Positions 26,749 through 35,300 of a stretch of 64,000 nt of DNA are shown in pieces. Below the pieces are notes generated by a model. It saw nothing but the letters and a program-made list of their open reading frames with translations. It was not told where the DNA came from and made no database searches. The stretch is from Mammaliicoccus vitulinus. GTDB lineage: Bacteria > Bacillota > Bacilli > Staphylococcales > Staphylococcaceae. The translations under genes and the position numbers were made by a program. Numbering within the stretch: position 1 is the stretch's first letter; each line of letters starts with the position of its first letter. Location of the stretch: contig NZ_CP118974.1 in assembly GCF_029024305.1 (NCBI RefSeq), forward strand, positions 1,240,001-1,304,000. The letters run 5' to 3'.

Positions 26749-26820
26749 TCTTCGTGCGTTTTGCACGTAAAATTATCAAGTCAGGCTTCAAATGATAAAT
26801 AGCAAAAAAATCTTTATAAT
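26749..26820. repeat. Single unit of the ttatca-tgataa repeat with shared flanks
   Basis: TCTTCGTGCGTTTT, then TTATCAAGTCAGGCTTCAAA and TGATAAATAGC (26773-26803), then AATCTTTATAAT. The same three modules occur in the same order at 45924-46076, where the middle unit is present three times. TTATCA and TGATAA are inverted repeats. Confidence 0.75.
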
Positions 26821-26828
26821 CTTTCCTC

Positions 26829-26931
26829 ACGATTTTGTGAAGTGCTGACGCCCGGGGGAATAGTATGCCGCGCGCGACTACAGGCTCGAACCATACCCCA
26901 CCCCTAGGCAAGCATGCACAAGCAAAATCGT
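26829..26931. repeat. Structured intergenic element, copy B (103 bp)
   Basis: Arms ACGATTTTGT and CAAAATCGT. Contains GTGCTGACGCCCGGGGGAAT, GACTACAGGCTCG, CCATACCCC and GGCAAGCATGCAC. The central variable part is GC-rich (CCGCGCGC), unlike copies A, C and D. It is followed by GAAATTTTAAAAC, a tail shared with copies C and D. Confidence 0.8.
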
Positions 26932-26948
26932 GAAATTTTAAAACAATA

Positions 26949-26992
26949 AAAAGAGCGCTTCACTAGGCGATAACCTAATGAAGCGCTCTTCT
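26949..26992. terminator. Bidirectional terminator between gnd and the AraC-type gene
   Basis: AAGAGCGCTTCA pairs with TGAAGCGCTCTT; an inner TAGG with CCTA extends it. T-rich tracts follow on both strands (CTCTTTT and CTTTTTATTG). It most likely ends the minus-strand regulator gene. Confidence 0.8.
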
Positions 26993-27031
26993 CTTTTAAG
27001 ATTGGGTATTTATATCCCAGTTTTTTTTAGT

Positions 27032-27892
27032 TTAATTGGTTATTTTGTGATCAATAGGTATCCATAGTTGTACTTTTGACGTTTCTTGTTCAAAATTGAC
27101 GTCTAATGGATAAACTTCTACGTAAAAGTCATCATGCAAATAGGGCATTTTAAGTTGCCACTGATTTTCAATATGATGCCAAGCTTCACTCACTACAAAA
27201 TCTAGTTCACCTTGTAAGTTAAATGTTGCAAAGTGATGTCCTGGCAAATAATAATCATCTAAATGACCAGGGTAGCGATCACTTGGAACACCTACAAACA
27301 CTTCCAGTCCATCTATAAGTGGTCTGCGTACAACAAATAATTGATGAGGTTTAACATCATTGTATTTAATAAAGTCTTCTATATATCTATTTTCTATTAA
27401 CATTTCTAATAAATCTGGTATTAAGAAATGATTATCTAGCTCATTTGAATGATAATGATGATTTTTACCGACTAACTTTAAATCATCTTTATATTGCAAT
27501 GAATAGTTTAAAGGTTCAGTTTCCGTAGATGTTAATTTAATGGATACTCTCTTTTTGATTTTCAACATAGATTGATGTGTCTTTGTTTGTAAAGGGCTAA
27601 TACCATGATATGCATTATAATCATGAGCGAAAGCGTGAGCGTCTTTATAACCATACTTAAGTGCAATATCCAGTATTCTAGAGTGCCCACTTAAAATATC
27701 AAAAGCCGCTTCTGTCATTTTTCTAGCGATTTGATATTCTAACGGTGTCATTCCAATGACCATAGTAAAAGTTTGGTTCAAATGAAATGGTGATTCATCT
27801 ACATGTTCACTCAAAGTCTGTAAATCAATATCACTAAGTAAATGGTCTTCTATGTAAACTATCGCTCTTTGTAAAACTTTAATTACTTCCAA
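27032..27892 (-). CDS. AraC-family regulator with GyrI-like effector domain
   Basis: 286 residues from a TTG at 27892 with AGGAGTGA seven bases upstream. N-terminal AraC double helix-turn-helix at about 1-105 (LQTLSEHVDESPFHLNQTF and ILDIALKYGYKDAHAF) and a C-terminal domain at about 125-286 resembling the GyrI-like small-molecule binding domain (VFVGVPSD, YLPGHHFATFNLQG). This order is the Rob/YdeE arrangement. Inducer and targets are unknown. It lies 28 bp downstream of zwf on the same strand and may be cotranscribed with it. Confidence 0.85.
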   Translation of the reverse strand: MEVIKVLQRAIVYIEDHLLSDIDLQTLSEHVDESPFHLNQTFTMVIGMTPLEYQIARKMTEAAFDILSGHSRILDIALKYGYKDAHAFAHDYNAYHGISPLQTKTHQSMLKIKKRVSIKLTSTETEPLNYSLQYKDDLKLVGKNHHYHSNELDNHFLIPDLLEMLIENRYIEDFIKYNDVKPHQLFVVRRPLIDGLEVFVGVPSDRYPGHLDDYYLPGHHFATFNLQGELDFVVSEAWHHIENQWQLKMPYLHDDFYVEVYPLDVNFEQETSKVQLWIPIDHKITN

Positions 27893-27920
27893 TGTTCAGT
27901 CACTCCTGTTGGTAGAAAGA

Positions 27921-29405
27921 TTAGTTAATATCGTCCCACCATTTAAATCCATCAATAGACAATAATAGCTGACTTTTTATTGGTCCATTAGTGCCAGCTC
28001 TATAGTTAGGGAACGGTGCTTTATCATTGTCCCACACATTTTGTATTACATCTACATATTTCCATGTAGCTTTTAATTCTTCCCAATGAGTGAAGTTTGT
28101 CGCATCACCTTTAAGACAATCAAAAATCAAATTCTCATAAGCATCTACAGTATTCATTTTATCTTGAGCACTCATTGAATATGATAATTGAACAGGTTCA
28201 GTTTCTATTCCTTGAACTTGTTTTTTAGCATTTAAGTGTAATGATAATCCTTCATTAGGTTGAATGTTGATTACTAATAAATTAGATTCTAATTCTGAAT
28301 CACGTTGATAATATAAATTCATAGGTACTTCTTTAAATTCAACAATTACTTGAATACCTTTTTTCTTCATTCTTTTACCCGTTCTTATAAAGAATGGTAC
28401 GCCAGCCCATCTAAAGTTATCGATAAGCAATTTACCTGCAACAAAAGTAGGGGTGTTAGAATCATCTGCTACTTTATCTTCTTCTCTATAACTTTTAACT
28501 TGTTCGCCGTCAATTTGACCTTTGTCATATTGGCCTCTAACAAAATTTTGTTTTACTTCTGATTCTTTAAGTGGTCTAATAGAACGTAAAACTTTTACTT
28601 TTTCATTTCTAACATCTTCACTATTTAAACTAATAGGTGGTTCCATAGCTAATAACGCAACCATTTGTAACATATGGTTTTGGAACATATCTTTAAGAGC
28701 ACCACTATTTTCGTAATATCCACCACGGTCTTCAACACCTAAAATTTCAGATGAAGTCACCTGTACATTTGAGATATATTTATTGTTCCATAATGGTTCG
28801 AACATAGCATTCGCAAATCTTAAAACTTCGATATTTTGTACCATATCTTTACCTAAATAGTGATCAATTCTATATATTTCTTCTTCTTTAAATGAACGTC
28901 TAATTTGTTTGTTTAATTCTTCAGCAGATGCTAAATCTGTGCCAAAAGGTTTTTCGATAATCAATCGCTTAAATCCATCAGTTTCAGTTAAACCAGATGA
29001 TTTTAAGAAGTCAGTCACTGTTCCAAAGAATTGAGGTGCCATAGCTAGATAGAATAATCTATTACCTTCCAACTGATATTTAGAATCTAATTCATTTGAA
29101 AAGGTTAATAATTCTTCATAACTAGAAGGATCACTTACATCATGTGATTGATAAAATACATGTTCCATAAATTCGTCTAACTTTTCTGTATCTTGAACGT
29201 GCTTTTCTACTGAAGCTTTAATTTCATTTCTGAATTTTTCAGTTGACCAATCTCTTCGACCAACACCGATGATAGCGATGTGTTCATCTAATTGATTTTG
29301 TTGATATAAATGAAAAATAGATGGGAATAATTTACGATGACTTAAATCACCTGTAGCCCCAAATATTGTAATTAAGCATGGAATATTTCTAGTTTCGGTT
29401 GTCAT
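27921..29405 (-). CDS. zwf: Glucose-6-phosphate 1-dehydrogenase
   Basis: 494 residues from the ATG at 29405; CGAGGTAA precedes it and the family N-terminus (CLITIFGATGDLSHRKLFPS) follows closely. NADP-binding GATGDL, the substrate/catalytic motif RIDHYLGKDMVQN and EKPFGTDLASAEELN are present. It oxidises glucose 6-phosphate to 6-phosphogluconolactone with production of NADPH. A longer reading frame to 29450 lacks a binding site. Divergent from rnz. Confidence 0.96.
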   Translation of the reverse strand: MTTETRNIPCLITIFGATGDLSHRKLFPSIFHLYQQNQLDEHIAIIGVGRRDWSTEKFRNEIKASVEKHVQDTEKLDEFMEHVFYQSHDVSDPSSYEELLTFSNELDSKYQLEGNRLFYLAMAPQFFGTVTDFLKSSGLTETDGFKRLIIEKPFGTDLASAEELNKQIRRSFKEEEIYRIDHYLGKDMVQNIEVLRFANAMFEPLWNNKYISNVQVTSSEILGVEDRGGYYENSGALKDMFQNHMLQMVALLAMEPPISLNSEDVRNEKVKVLRSIRPLKESEVKQNFVRGQYDKGQIDGEQVKSYREEDKVADDSNTPTFVAGKLLIDNFRWAGVPFFIRTGKRMKKKGIQVIVEFKEVPMNLYYQRDSELESNLLVINIQPNEGLSLHLNAKKQVQGIETEPVQLSYSMSAQDKMNTVDAYENLIFDCLKGDATNFTHWEELKATWKYVDVIQNVWDNDKAPFPNYRAGTNGPIKSQLLLSIDGFKWWDDIN

Positions 29406-29600
29406 TAATTTACCTCGATTCTCTAACTTTTTCACAATTAACAATATCATTTATTATAACATGTTACTCATTGATATTCTTCAATTTAAACTGTTAAATT
29501 TTCAATTTATTCAGTTATTTGTATAATAATAGCATTTTTTCTGTATTTTTATAAATCATAGTTCAGAACATGTTATAATAATTTCGTAAGGAGGAAGACG

Positions 29601-30518
29601 ATGGAACTAACATTTTTAGGCACAAGTGCCGGACTACCGACTAAAGAAAGAAACACACAATCTATTGCCTTTAATTGTCTACCGTATGAAAACCAAATAT
29701 GGTTATTTGATGTTGGAGAAGCTACTCAGCATAGAATATTGCATACAGGCATTAAGCTGGGCAAGGTAAGTCATATATTTATTACGCACTTACATGGTGA
29801 TCATATATTTGGATTGCCTGGATTATTAACAAGTCGTTCCTTCCAAGGTGGTAAAGATAAACCGTTAACGATAATAGGGCCAAAAGGAATTGCAAAATTT
29901 ATACAAACGGCGCTAGAAATTTCACAATCTAATTTAAATTATCAACTTACAGTAAATGAATTTAATACGGAAACTGAATTAAATGTAGATGGGTTTCATA
30001 TCCAAGCTTTACCATTAAAGCATGGCATTTTATCAGTGGGGTACAGAATAACTGCACCAGATATTGAAGGTAAATTAGACGTCGAGAAATTGAAAGCGTT
30101 AGGTATGGAACCTGGACCTAAATATCAAGAAGTTAAAGCTAATGAAACATTTGATTACAATAACCAAACATATCAATCTAAAGATTTTAAAGGTCCTAAG
30201 AAGAAGGGGAAAGTTATCTCAATATTTGGAGATACGATGCCTTGTCAAAATGAATGGATACTCGCTAAAGATGCAGATGTCATTGTTCATGAAACGACCT
30301 ATATTGAAGGAGATAATAGTTTGGCGAGCGCTCACTTTCATAGTCATATAGAAGATGTCTTTAAGTTAATGAAAGATGTAAATGTTAAACAAGGATTGTT
30401 TACACATTTATCGAATCGTTATGAAATAGAAGATATACAAGAAGTAGAGCAATCATTAAAAGCGTCAACTGATCATCAATTTCACTTTGTTAAAGATTAT
30501 GATTGTTTTCAAATATAA
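29601..30518 (+). CDS. rnz: Ribonuclease Z (tRNA 3' endonuclease)
   Basis: 305 residues, the short bacterial RNase Z form. Metallo-beta-lactamase motif [15 protein letters not shown] near residues 61-75, further ligands in PLKHG, FGDTM and HFHSH. It cleaves the 3' trailer of tRNA precursors lacking encoded CCA. AAGGAGGAAG precedes the ATG. TTATAAT at 29572-29578 is a likely -10. Converges on proC. Confidence 0.95.
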   Translation: MELTFLGTSAGLPTKERNTQSIAFNCLPYENQIWLFDVGEATQHRILHTGIKLGKVSHIFITHLHGDHIFGLPGLLTSRSFQGGKDKPLTIIGPKGIAKFIQTALEISQSNLNYQLTVNEFNTETELNVDGFHIQALPLKHGILSVGYRITAPDIEGKLDVEKLKALGMEPGPKYQEVKANETFDYNNQTYQSKDFKGPKKKGKVISIFGDTMPCQNEWILAKDADVIVHETTYIEGDNSLASAHFHSHIEDVFKLMKDVNVKQGLFTHLSNRYEIEDIQEVEQSLKASTDHQFHFVKDYDCFQI

Positions 30519-30520
30519 AA

Positions 30521-30561
30521 ACGATGAAAGTATCTCGAGCATACTTTCATCGTTTTTTTAA
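30521..30561. terminator. Bidirectional terminator between rnz and proC
   Basis: ACGATGAAAGTAT pairs with ATACTTTCATCGT around CTCGAGC, flanked by an A run and a T run, so it works on both strands. Confidence 0.93.
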
Positions 30562-31377
30562 TTAATCTTCTTCAGCTTCTGCAAGTTCGATACTTCTTTT
30601 AACTGCTGCATTTAAACAATCTAAGAAAACTGCTTCAATATCATGATTGCTTAAAGCGTTTAATCCAGCCTGAGTAGTACCACCTTTAGATGTGATGTTT
30701 TTACGTAATTGATCCATTTTTAAATCAGAACGTTCAATCATTTTACCTGTACCGATAATTAATTCTTTAATAGATTCTTCGACTTGAGATTGCTCAATAC
30801 CAAGTTTAGTACCAGCGTTAACGTATTGTTCGAATACATGATATAAAAATGCTGGGCCACTGCCTGTAATTGCAGTTACTTGATGTAAATGATCTTCTTT
30901 TACTTCTAATGCAGTACCGAATGCTTCAATTAACGTCAATACTTCTTGTTTAGAATTCGGACCAAAGTTCGTTGAGAAACTAATGCCAGTAACCGAATGA
31001 CCTACATGCGCATTAGTATTTGGCATAATGCGTGCAATTGGGTTATCAACTTGTAGATGTTCTCTAATATAACTGATAGGTAAACCAGCCATAATAGATA
31101 TAAATTTATTGTCATTCGTGATATAAGGTTTAATACGTTCAGCTAATTTTAAAAAGTCATAAGGTTTAGTACTTAAGAAAACATAATCAGCATCTTTTAA
31201 CAATTCTGCATCATCATAGCTATAACTTACACCTAATGATTCATGATAACCTTCTAATACTTCTAAATTTGATTTGTTCGTTAAATAAATATTTTCCGGT
31301 TCAATTGATTTACTGTTAACGATTCCAGTAAAAATTGCATTTGCCATATTACCAGAACCATAAAAAACTATTTTCAT
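30562..31377 (-). CDS. proC: Pyrroline-5-carboxylate reductase
   Basis: 271 residues from the ATG at 31377, chosen from the family N-terminus MKIVFYGSGNMANAIFTG. NADP fold at the N-terminus, ARIMPNTNAHVGHSV and the C-terminal signature SKGGTTQAGL are present. It makes proline from pyrroline-5-carboxylate. The ribosome binding site is unusual: AAGGAAGTGA lies about 14 bases upstream, and a GTG at 31392 in the same frame sits almost inside it, so neither start has ideal spacing. Confidence 0.93.
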   Translation of the reverse strand: MKIVFYGSGNMANAIFTGIVNSKSIEPENIYLTNKSNLEVLEGYHESLGVSYSYDDAELLKDADYVFLSTKPYDFLKLAERIKPYITNDNKFISIMAGLPISYIREHLQVDNPIARIMPNTNAHVGHSVTGISFSTNFGPNSKQEVLTLIEAFGTALEVKEDHLHQVTAITGSGPAFLYHVFEQYVNAGTKLGIEQSQVEESIKELIIGTGKMIERSDLKMDQLRKNITSKGGTTQAGLNALSNHDIEAVFLDCLNAAVKRSIELAEAEED

Positions 31378-31515
31378 AATAAAACCACTCACTTCCTTGA
31401 GAATTCATTTTAATTATAAAGTAATTAAACCTTATGTCAAAAATGCTTGTATATAGTTTAGTAGTTAAAAAATGTATGATACATTAAATACAATAATCAA
31501 AAAAGGATGATATTG

Positions 31516-32271
31516 ATGATAGGAAAACATTACATACTTACAGGGGCAACAGGTGATTTAGGAGAAAGTATCATACGAGCACTCGATAAACATGGTGCTT
31601 ATGTATCCATTATTGTTAGAAATAAAGAAAAAGCAAATATGTTACAAACTAAATATAAAAACATAATAGATGTTCATATATTAGACATGAACGATATCAC
31701 ACAAATTAATCAATTCTCATTAAATAAAAAGAATAAATATGATGGTGTGATTAATAATGCTGGATTAGGCTATTTTAAATCAAACGAAAATCACACTCAT
31801 GAAGAAATTAAAGAAATCTATAATATCAATCTCGTAAACTTGATACTGTTATTAAACAAAATAACACCATTTTTAAAAAGAGGCGGCTCAGTAGTCAATA
31901 TATCTTCAATATCATCGAAAGTAACAACGCCATACGCGAGTCATTATGCAGCATCTAAAGCAGCACTTAGCAGTTTTACGAACTCATACAGATTAGAAAG
32001 AGAAGATTTACATGTATTAACCGTTAATCCTGGACCATTTGAATCACAATTTCACGTAAAAGCAGATCCAACAGGAACATTTCAAGATCTCACAAATCAT
32101 ATTCAGATTAATATAGAGCAATTAGGAGAACAAATTATCGAAGGCATAATTAAAAAGAAAACAGAAATTAACAACCCTCGATGGATGGACTTCGGTTTGA
32201 GAATTTATCAATTAGCACCACGAACATTTGAGCAGTTATTTAAAAAAGCATTTCTAAGCAAGAAAATATAA
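31516..32271 (+). CDS. Short-chain dehydrogenase/reductase
   Basis: 251 residues from the ATG at 31516, eight bases after AAAAGGA; an ATG at 31507 is too close to that site. Rossmann motif TGATGDLGESI at about residues 9-19, the NNAGLGYF strand and the catalytic S-Y-K set in NISSISSKVTTPYASHYAASKAA. A classical SDR oxidoreductase; the substrate cannot be told. It stands alone with its own leader and is followed by a repeat array, so the locus looks accessory. Confidence 0.88.
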   Translation: MIGKHYILTGATGDLGESIIRALDKHGAYVSIIVRNKEKANMLQTKYKNIIDVHILDMNDITQINQFSLNKKNKYDGVINNAGLGYFKSNENHTHEEIKEIYNINLVNLILLLNKITPFLKRGGSVVNISSISSKVTTPYASHYAASKAALSSFTNSYRLEREDLHVLTVNPGPFESQFHVKADPTGTFQDLTNHIQINIEQLGEQIIEGIIKKKTEINNPRWMDFGLRIYQLAPRTFEQLFKKAFLSKKI

Positions 32272-32310
32272 AGTTTATAAAAATGAAATTGGGACAGGAA
32301 CGATTCGGAG

Positions 32311-32530
32311 GTTCTATGTAGCTTGTTTGGTGAGTCTTGCAACATTCAGATGTTCTATGTAGCTTGTTTGGCTAGTCTTGCAACATACAGGGCTTCTATG
32401 TTGCTTGTTTGATGAGTCTTGCAACATACAGACGTTCTATGTAGCTTGTTTGGTGAGTCTTGCAACATACAGGGCTTCTATGTAGCTTGTTTGGTAAGTC
32501 TTGCAACATACAGCATGTACTTAAAAGAAC
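32311..32530. repeat. Tandem 41-bp repeat array, five units
   Basis: TATGTAGC or TATGTTGC begins at 32315, 32356, 32397, 32438 and 32479, an exact 41-bp period. Units read TATGTWGCTTGTTTG, a few variable bases, GTCTTGCAACATAC. In the TATGTTGC unit the inverted repeat is perfect. The tail CATGTACTTAAAAGAAC matches the tail of the array at 23601. It ends just before a small membrane protein gene. Confidence 0.88.
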
Positions 32531-32598
32531 AAATAAAAAATATATGAAAAATGGTAATTCTTAGAGCTATCATTTACATAGACATTAAGGAGTTAAAA

Positions 32599-32781
32599 AT
32601 GGAAGTGTTATTTATGATTATCGTAATCATTTTATTGACAATAGGAATAGGATTGTTCTCTAATTATTTAATAAATCCAGTAGATAAACGTATACCTTTT
32701 AGAAAAATAGTATTTGTAGGTTTTTTATTAGGAATTATTATAGGTTTATTTTTCTATTGGGAACAAATAATTAGTTTATAG
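32599..32781 (+). CDS. Small hydrophobic membrane protein
   Basis: 60 residues from the ATG at 32599, which follows AAGGAG by seven bases. Two hydrophobic helices, about residues 4-23 (FMIIVIILLTIGIGLFSNYL) and 36-53, are separated by a polar loop (NPVDKRIPFRK). I do not recognise the family. It has a terminator of its own at 32786 and lies between the 41-bp repeat array and two structured elements, with no functional neighbour. An upstream in-frame ATG at 32551 is less likely because it lacks a binding site. Confidence 0.7.
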   Translation: MEVLFMIIVIILLTIGIGLFSNYLINPVDKRIPFRKIVFVGFLLGIIIGLFFYWEQIISL

Positions 32782-32785
32782 ATTT

Positions 32786-32828
32786 TAGGGCTAACTTCAC
32801 GTAGTGATCTGTTAGCCCTATTTTTTCT
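32786..32828 (+). terminator. Terminator after the 60-residue membrane protein
   Basis: TAGGGCTAAC pairs with GTTAGCCCTA and is followed by a T-rich tract. Confidence 0.88.
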
Positions 32829-32833
32829 TTTTA

Positions 32834-32931
32834 ACGATTTTGTAAAGTGCTGACGCCCGGGGGAATAGTATGAGAGAGAGACTACAGGCTCGTACCATAT
32901 CCATCAGGCAAGTATGCACTTTCAAAATCGT
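32834..32931. repeat. Structured intergenic element, copy C (98 bp)
   Basis: Arms ACGATTTTG and CAAAATCGT. Conserved core GTGCTGACGCCCGGGGGAAT, GACTACAGGCTCG and CAGGCAAG. The 3' flank AAGATTTTAAAACATA is shared with copy D and with the locus at 46084. Confidence 0.8.
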
Positions 32932-32997
32932 AAGATTTTAAAACATATCAAGCTATTTACTAAAAAAACAGTAGCGTGAGTTGAGCATGTATCTCAT

Positions 32998-33094
32998 ATT
33001 GGTTTTGTAAAGTGCTGATACTTGGAGGAATAGTATGAGAGAGACTACAGGCTCGAACCATATTCATAAGGCAAGCATGCACTTTCAAAATCGT
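32998..33094. repeat. Structured intergenic element, copy D (97 bp), diverged
   Basis: Left arm TTGGTTTTG against right arm CAAAATCGT; the left-arm changes still allow G-U pairs. The core is altered to GCTGATACTTGGAGGAATAG, while GACTACAGGCTCG and GGCAAGCATGCAC are intact. It lies 66 bp after copy C in the same orientation. Confidence 0.75.
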
Positions 33095-33180
33095 AAGATT
33101 TTAAAACATAGCAAGCTATTTCATAAAAAATAACAACTCATTTCTAGCTGAATACATCAGTGAAATGAGTTGTTATTTAT
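33095..33180. repeat. Module of about 85 bp duplicated at 46084-46168, containing a terminator
   Basis: From AAGATTTTAAAACATA through CAAGCTATTTCATAAAAAA to the hairpin AATAACAACTCATTTC / GAAATGAGTTGTTATT, the two copies differ by about one base. The hairpin acts as the minus-strand terminator of the aldo/keto reductase here and of ferredoxin at the other site. Confidence 0.85.
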
Positions 33181-33216
33181 TTTGAGTTGGGATTTATCTC
33201 TCAAATTTTTTTATTG

Positions 33217-34128
33217 CTATGATAAATGATTTGTATATTCTAAATTCTTAACAATCGATCTTGCATGCTTAATTTGCTCTTCTGTCAATGTTTCGTGATA
33301 GTTTTGAATACTATCTACTAACTGTTTTGGTGAACTTGCGCCTGTAATGATTGATCCTAGTGCATTGAATGATTTCAAATAGTTGAGTGTAACGGCTGAT
33401 AAATTGTCATATTCACTGTTGAGTTTAGAAATCGTATCTGTTAAATCGCTATAGTTGTAATCTAGTAACCCATCTTTGAATTTCTTTTCAAGGACTTCTG
33501 TAGATTTGCTTGTTAATAAGCCTTTAGATACTGGTCCTCTTGCTAATACTTTCACACCGTGTTGATCGATTTGTTCTAATAAATCTTCTGGTCTATTATC
33601 TAAAAGACTAAACTGCATCATAATTGTTTCGATATTACTATTTTTTAAATAATAATCGATAACATTTGGTCGAATAGATGAAATACCATATGCCTTAATT
33701 AATCCTTCTTCTTTTAATCTTTCGAAAGCTTCAATTGTTTCATCTTTGTTATCTTCTATTGTACCGCCGTGTAACATATATAAATCTAATTGTTCTAAGT
33801 CCAATCTTTGTAATGATTCTTTCACACTACGCATAATATGTTCTTTTGAAGGGTCCCAATAATGTTCTTTTGTTTCTTTGTTAAAATGGTTTCCAACTTT
33901 TGAGCCAATAACAATATCGTTTTGATTTTGATATTTCTTTAAAAGTTTACCTACTATTTTTTCGTTTTCACCGTAATCATATAAATCTGCTGTATCAAAA
34001 TATGTGATGCCTTGTTGAACTGCTTCATCAATGATTGTTTCAGCGTGATTCACATCTGTTCCTAAACTCATACATCCTAAACCAACTTCAGAAATTTCTA
34101 TACCACTTTTTAATGTATTTTTTTGCAT
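33217..34128 (-). CDS. Aldo/keto reductase
   Basis: 303 residues of the AKR TIM-barrel family. Active-site tyrosine region YFDTADLYDYGENEKIVG with D, Y and the following K in VIGSKVG, and the histidine in LYMLHGG. NADP-dependent reduction of carbonyls is expected; the substrate is unknown. AAAGGAGC precedes the ATG at 34128. Divergent from nudF. The downstream terminator is the duplicated module described above. Confidence 0.9.
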   Translation of the reverse strand: MQKNTLKSGIEISEVGLGCMSLGTDVNHAETIIDEAVQQGITYFDTADLYDYGENEKIVGKLLKKYQNQNDIVIGSKVGNHFNKETKEHYWDPSKEHIMRSVKESLQRLDLEQLDLYMLHGGTIEDNKDETIEAFERLKEEGLIKAYGISSIRPNVIDYYLKNSNIETIMMQFSLLDNRPEDLLEQIDQHGVKVLARGPVSKGLLTSKSTEVLEKKFKDGLLDYNYSDLTDTISKLNSEYDNLSAVTLNYLKSFNALGSIITGASSPKQLVDSIQNYHETLTEEQIKHARSIVKNLEYTNHLS

Positions 34129-34204
34129 ATTGAAGCTCCTTTCGCTACACTTTATATATTAAGTTTAGCAGATTAATTATTTAAATGAAAAGAGGGGCAC
34201 TTGA

Positions 34205-34747
34205 ATGAAACTAACAGAAGAAACGATATCGAAAGAAGTTATATATAGTGGAAGCATTATTGACCTTGAAAAACATAAAGTCCAATTACCGAATGGCAAT
34301 ACAAGTGAACGAGAAATTGTTTTACATAATGGTGCAGTATCAGTACTTGCAATTACACCTGAAAACGAAGTAATAGTAGTCGAACAATTTAGAAAAGCGA
34401 TGGAAAAGACATTAATCGAAATTCCAGCTGGAAAGTTAGAAGTTGGAGAAGAACGAGAAAGTGCTGCAAAACGAGAATTAGAAGAAGAAACAGGATATAT
34501 TGCTGATAAATTAGAGCTTATCGGTGAAGTATATGGTTGTCCGGGATTTTGTAATGAAAAAGTGAGTATATACATAGCTAAAGATTTGAAAGAAGGTAAA
34601 GTTAATTTAGATGAAGACGAATTTTTACATTTAAGTAAAATTCCAATCGACAATATTAAGTCGTTGTTATTATCTCAAGAGATAGAAGATGCTAAAACAT
34701 TGATCGCTTTTCAATACTTGTTATTAAATTATAATCATTCTAAATAA
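34205..34747 (+). CDS. nudF: ADP-ribose pyrophosphatase (Nudix hydrolase)
   Basis: 180 residues. The Nudix box is complete: GKLEVGEERESAAKRELEEETGYIAD at about residues 76-101, with the REXXEE core. Upstream VVEQFRKAMEKTLIEIPAG is typical of ADP-ribose pyrophosphatases (YqkG/NudF). The product hydrolyses ADP-ribose to AMP and ribose 5-phosphate. AGAGGGG precedes the ATG. It is followed by fur and xerD, the arrangement seen in staphylococci. Confidence 0.93.
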   Translation: MKLTEETISKEVIYSGSIIDLEKHKVQLPNGNTSEREIVLHNGAVSVLAITPENEVIVVEQFRKAMEKTLIEIPAGKLEVGEERESAAKRELEEETGYIADKLELIGEVYGCPGFCNEKVSIYIAKDLKEGKVNLDEDEFLHLSKIPIDNIKSLLLSQEIEDAKTLIAFQYLLLNYNHSK

Positions 34748-34812
34748 TGCGATATTTTTTCTTGCTTTTTTCACGGATTATTGGTACTTTAGTATACGAA
34801 TACAATTCTAAT

Positions 34813-34827
34813 TGATAATGATTTTAT
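34813..34827 (+). promoter_or_regulatory. Fur-box-like sequence before fur
   Basis: TGATAATGATTTTAT matches the 7-1-7 Fur box TGATAATNATTATCA at 11 of 14 fixed positions. It lies 20 bp before the fur start, so Fur may repress its own gene. Sequence match only. Confidence 0.45.
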
Positions 34828-34847
34828 TTAAGAAAGAAGGTGTCAAG

Positions 34848-35288
34848 TTGGAAGAACGTATACAACGTGTGAAAGAGCAGTTACACAAAGCTTCCTACAA
34901 ATTAACGCCGCAAAGAGAAGCGACAGTTAGAGTACTACTTGAGAATGAAGCCGATCATTTAAGTGCAGAGGATGTTTACTTAAAAGTTAAAGATAAGGCA
35001 CCTGAGATTGGATTAGCAACTGTTTATCGCACACTTGAGCTTTTAGCTGAACTAAAAGTAGTCGATAAAATTAACTTTGGTGACGGGGTTGCACGATTTG
35101 ATTTAAGAAAAGAAGGCGCAAAGCATTTCCATCATCATATGGTTTGTATGGAATGTGGCGCAGTTGATGAAATTGAAGAAGATTTATTAGAAGATGTTGA
35201 GCGTCGTGTTGAGAAAGAATTTAACTTTAAAATTTTAGACCATCGATTAACTTTCCATGGTGTTTGTCATAGATGTCGTGAAGAATAA
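34848..35288 (+). CDS. fur: Ferric uptake regulator Fur
   Basis: 146 residues from a TTG at 34848 (AAGAAGGTG seven bases upstream; the product then begins MEERIQRVKEQ). N-terminal winged helix (about 1-85, LTPQREATVRVLL and GLATVYRTLELLAE), then the metal-binding dimerisation domain with HFHHHMVCMECG and the final CHRC pair for structural zinc. It represses iron uptake genes when iron is sufficient. The position nudF-fur-xerD matches S. aureus fur rather than perR or zur. Confidence 0.93.
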   Translation: MEERIQRVKEQLHKASYKLTPQREATVRVLLENEADHLSAEDVYLKVKDKAPEIGLATVYRTLELLAELKVVDKINFGDGVARFDLRKEGAKHFHHHMVCMECGAVDEIEEDLLEDVERRVEKEFNFKILDHRLTFHGVCHRCREE

Positions 35289-35300
35289 ATCTATATATTG

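Noticed and set aside
32311-32530. CRISPR-like array
   Set aside because: Same reason: near-identical units without distinct spacers, no cas genes nearby.
32551-32598. N-terminal extension of the 60-residue membrane protein
   Set aside because: The ATG at 32551 has no ribosome site, and the stretch resembles a hairpin rather than coding sequence.
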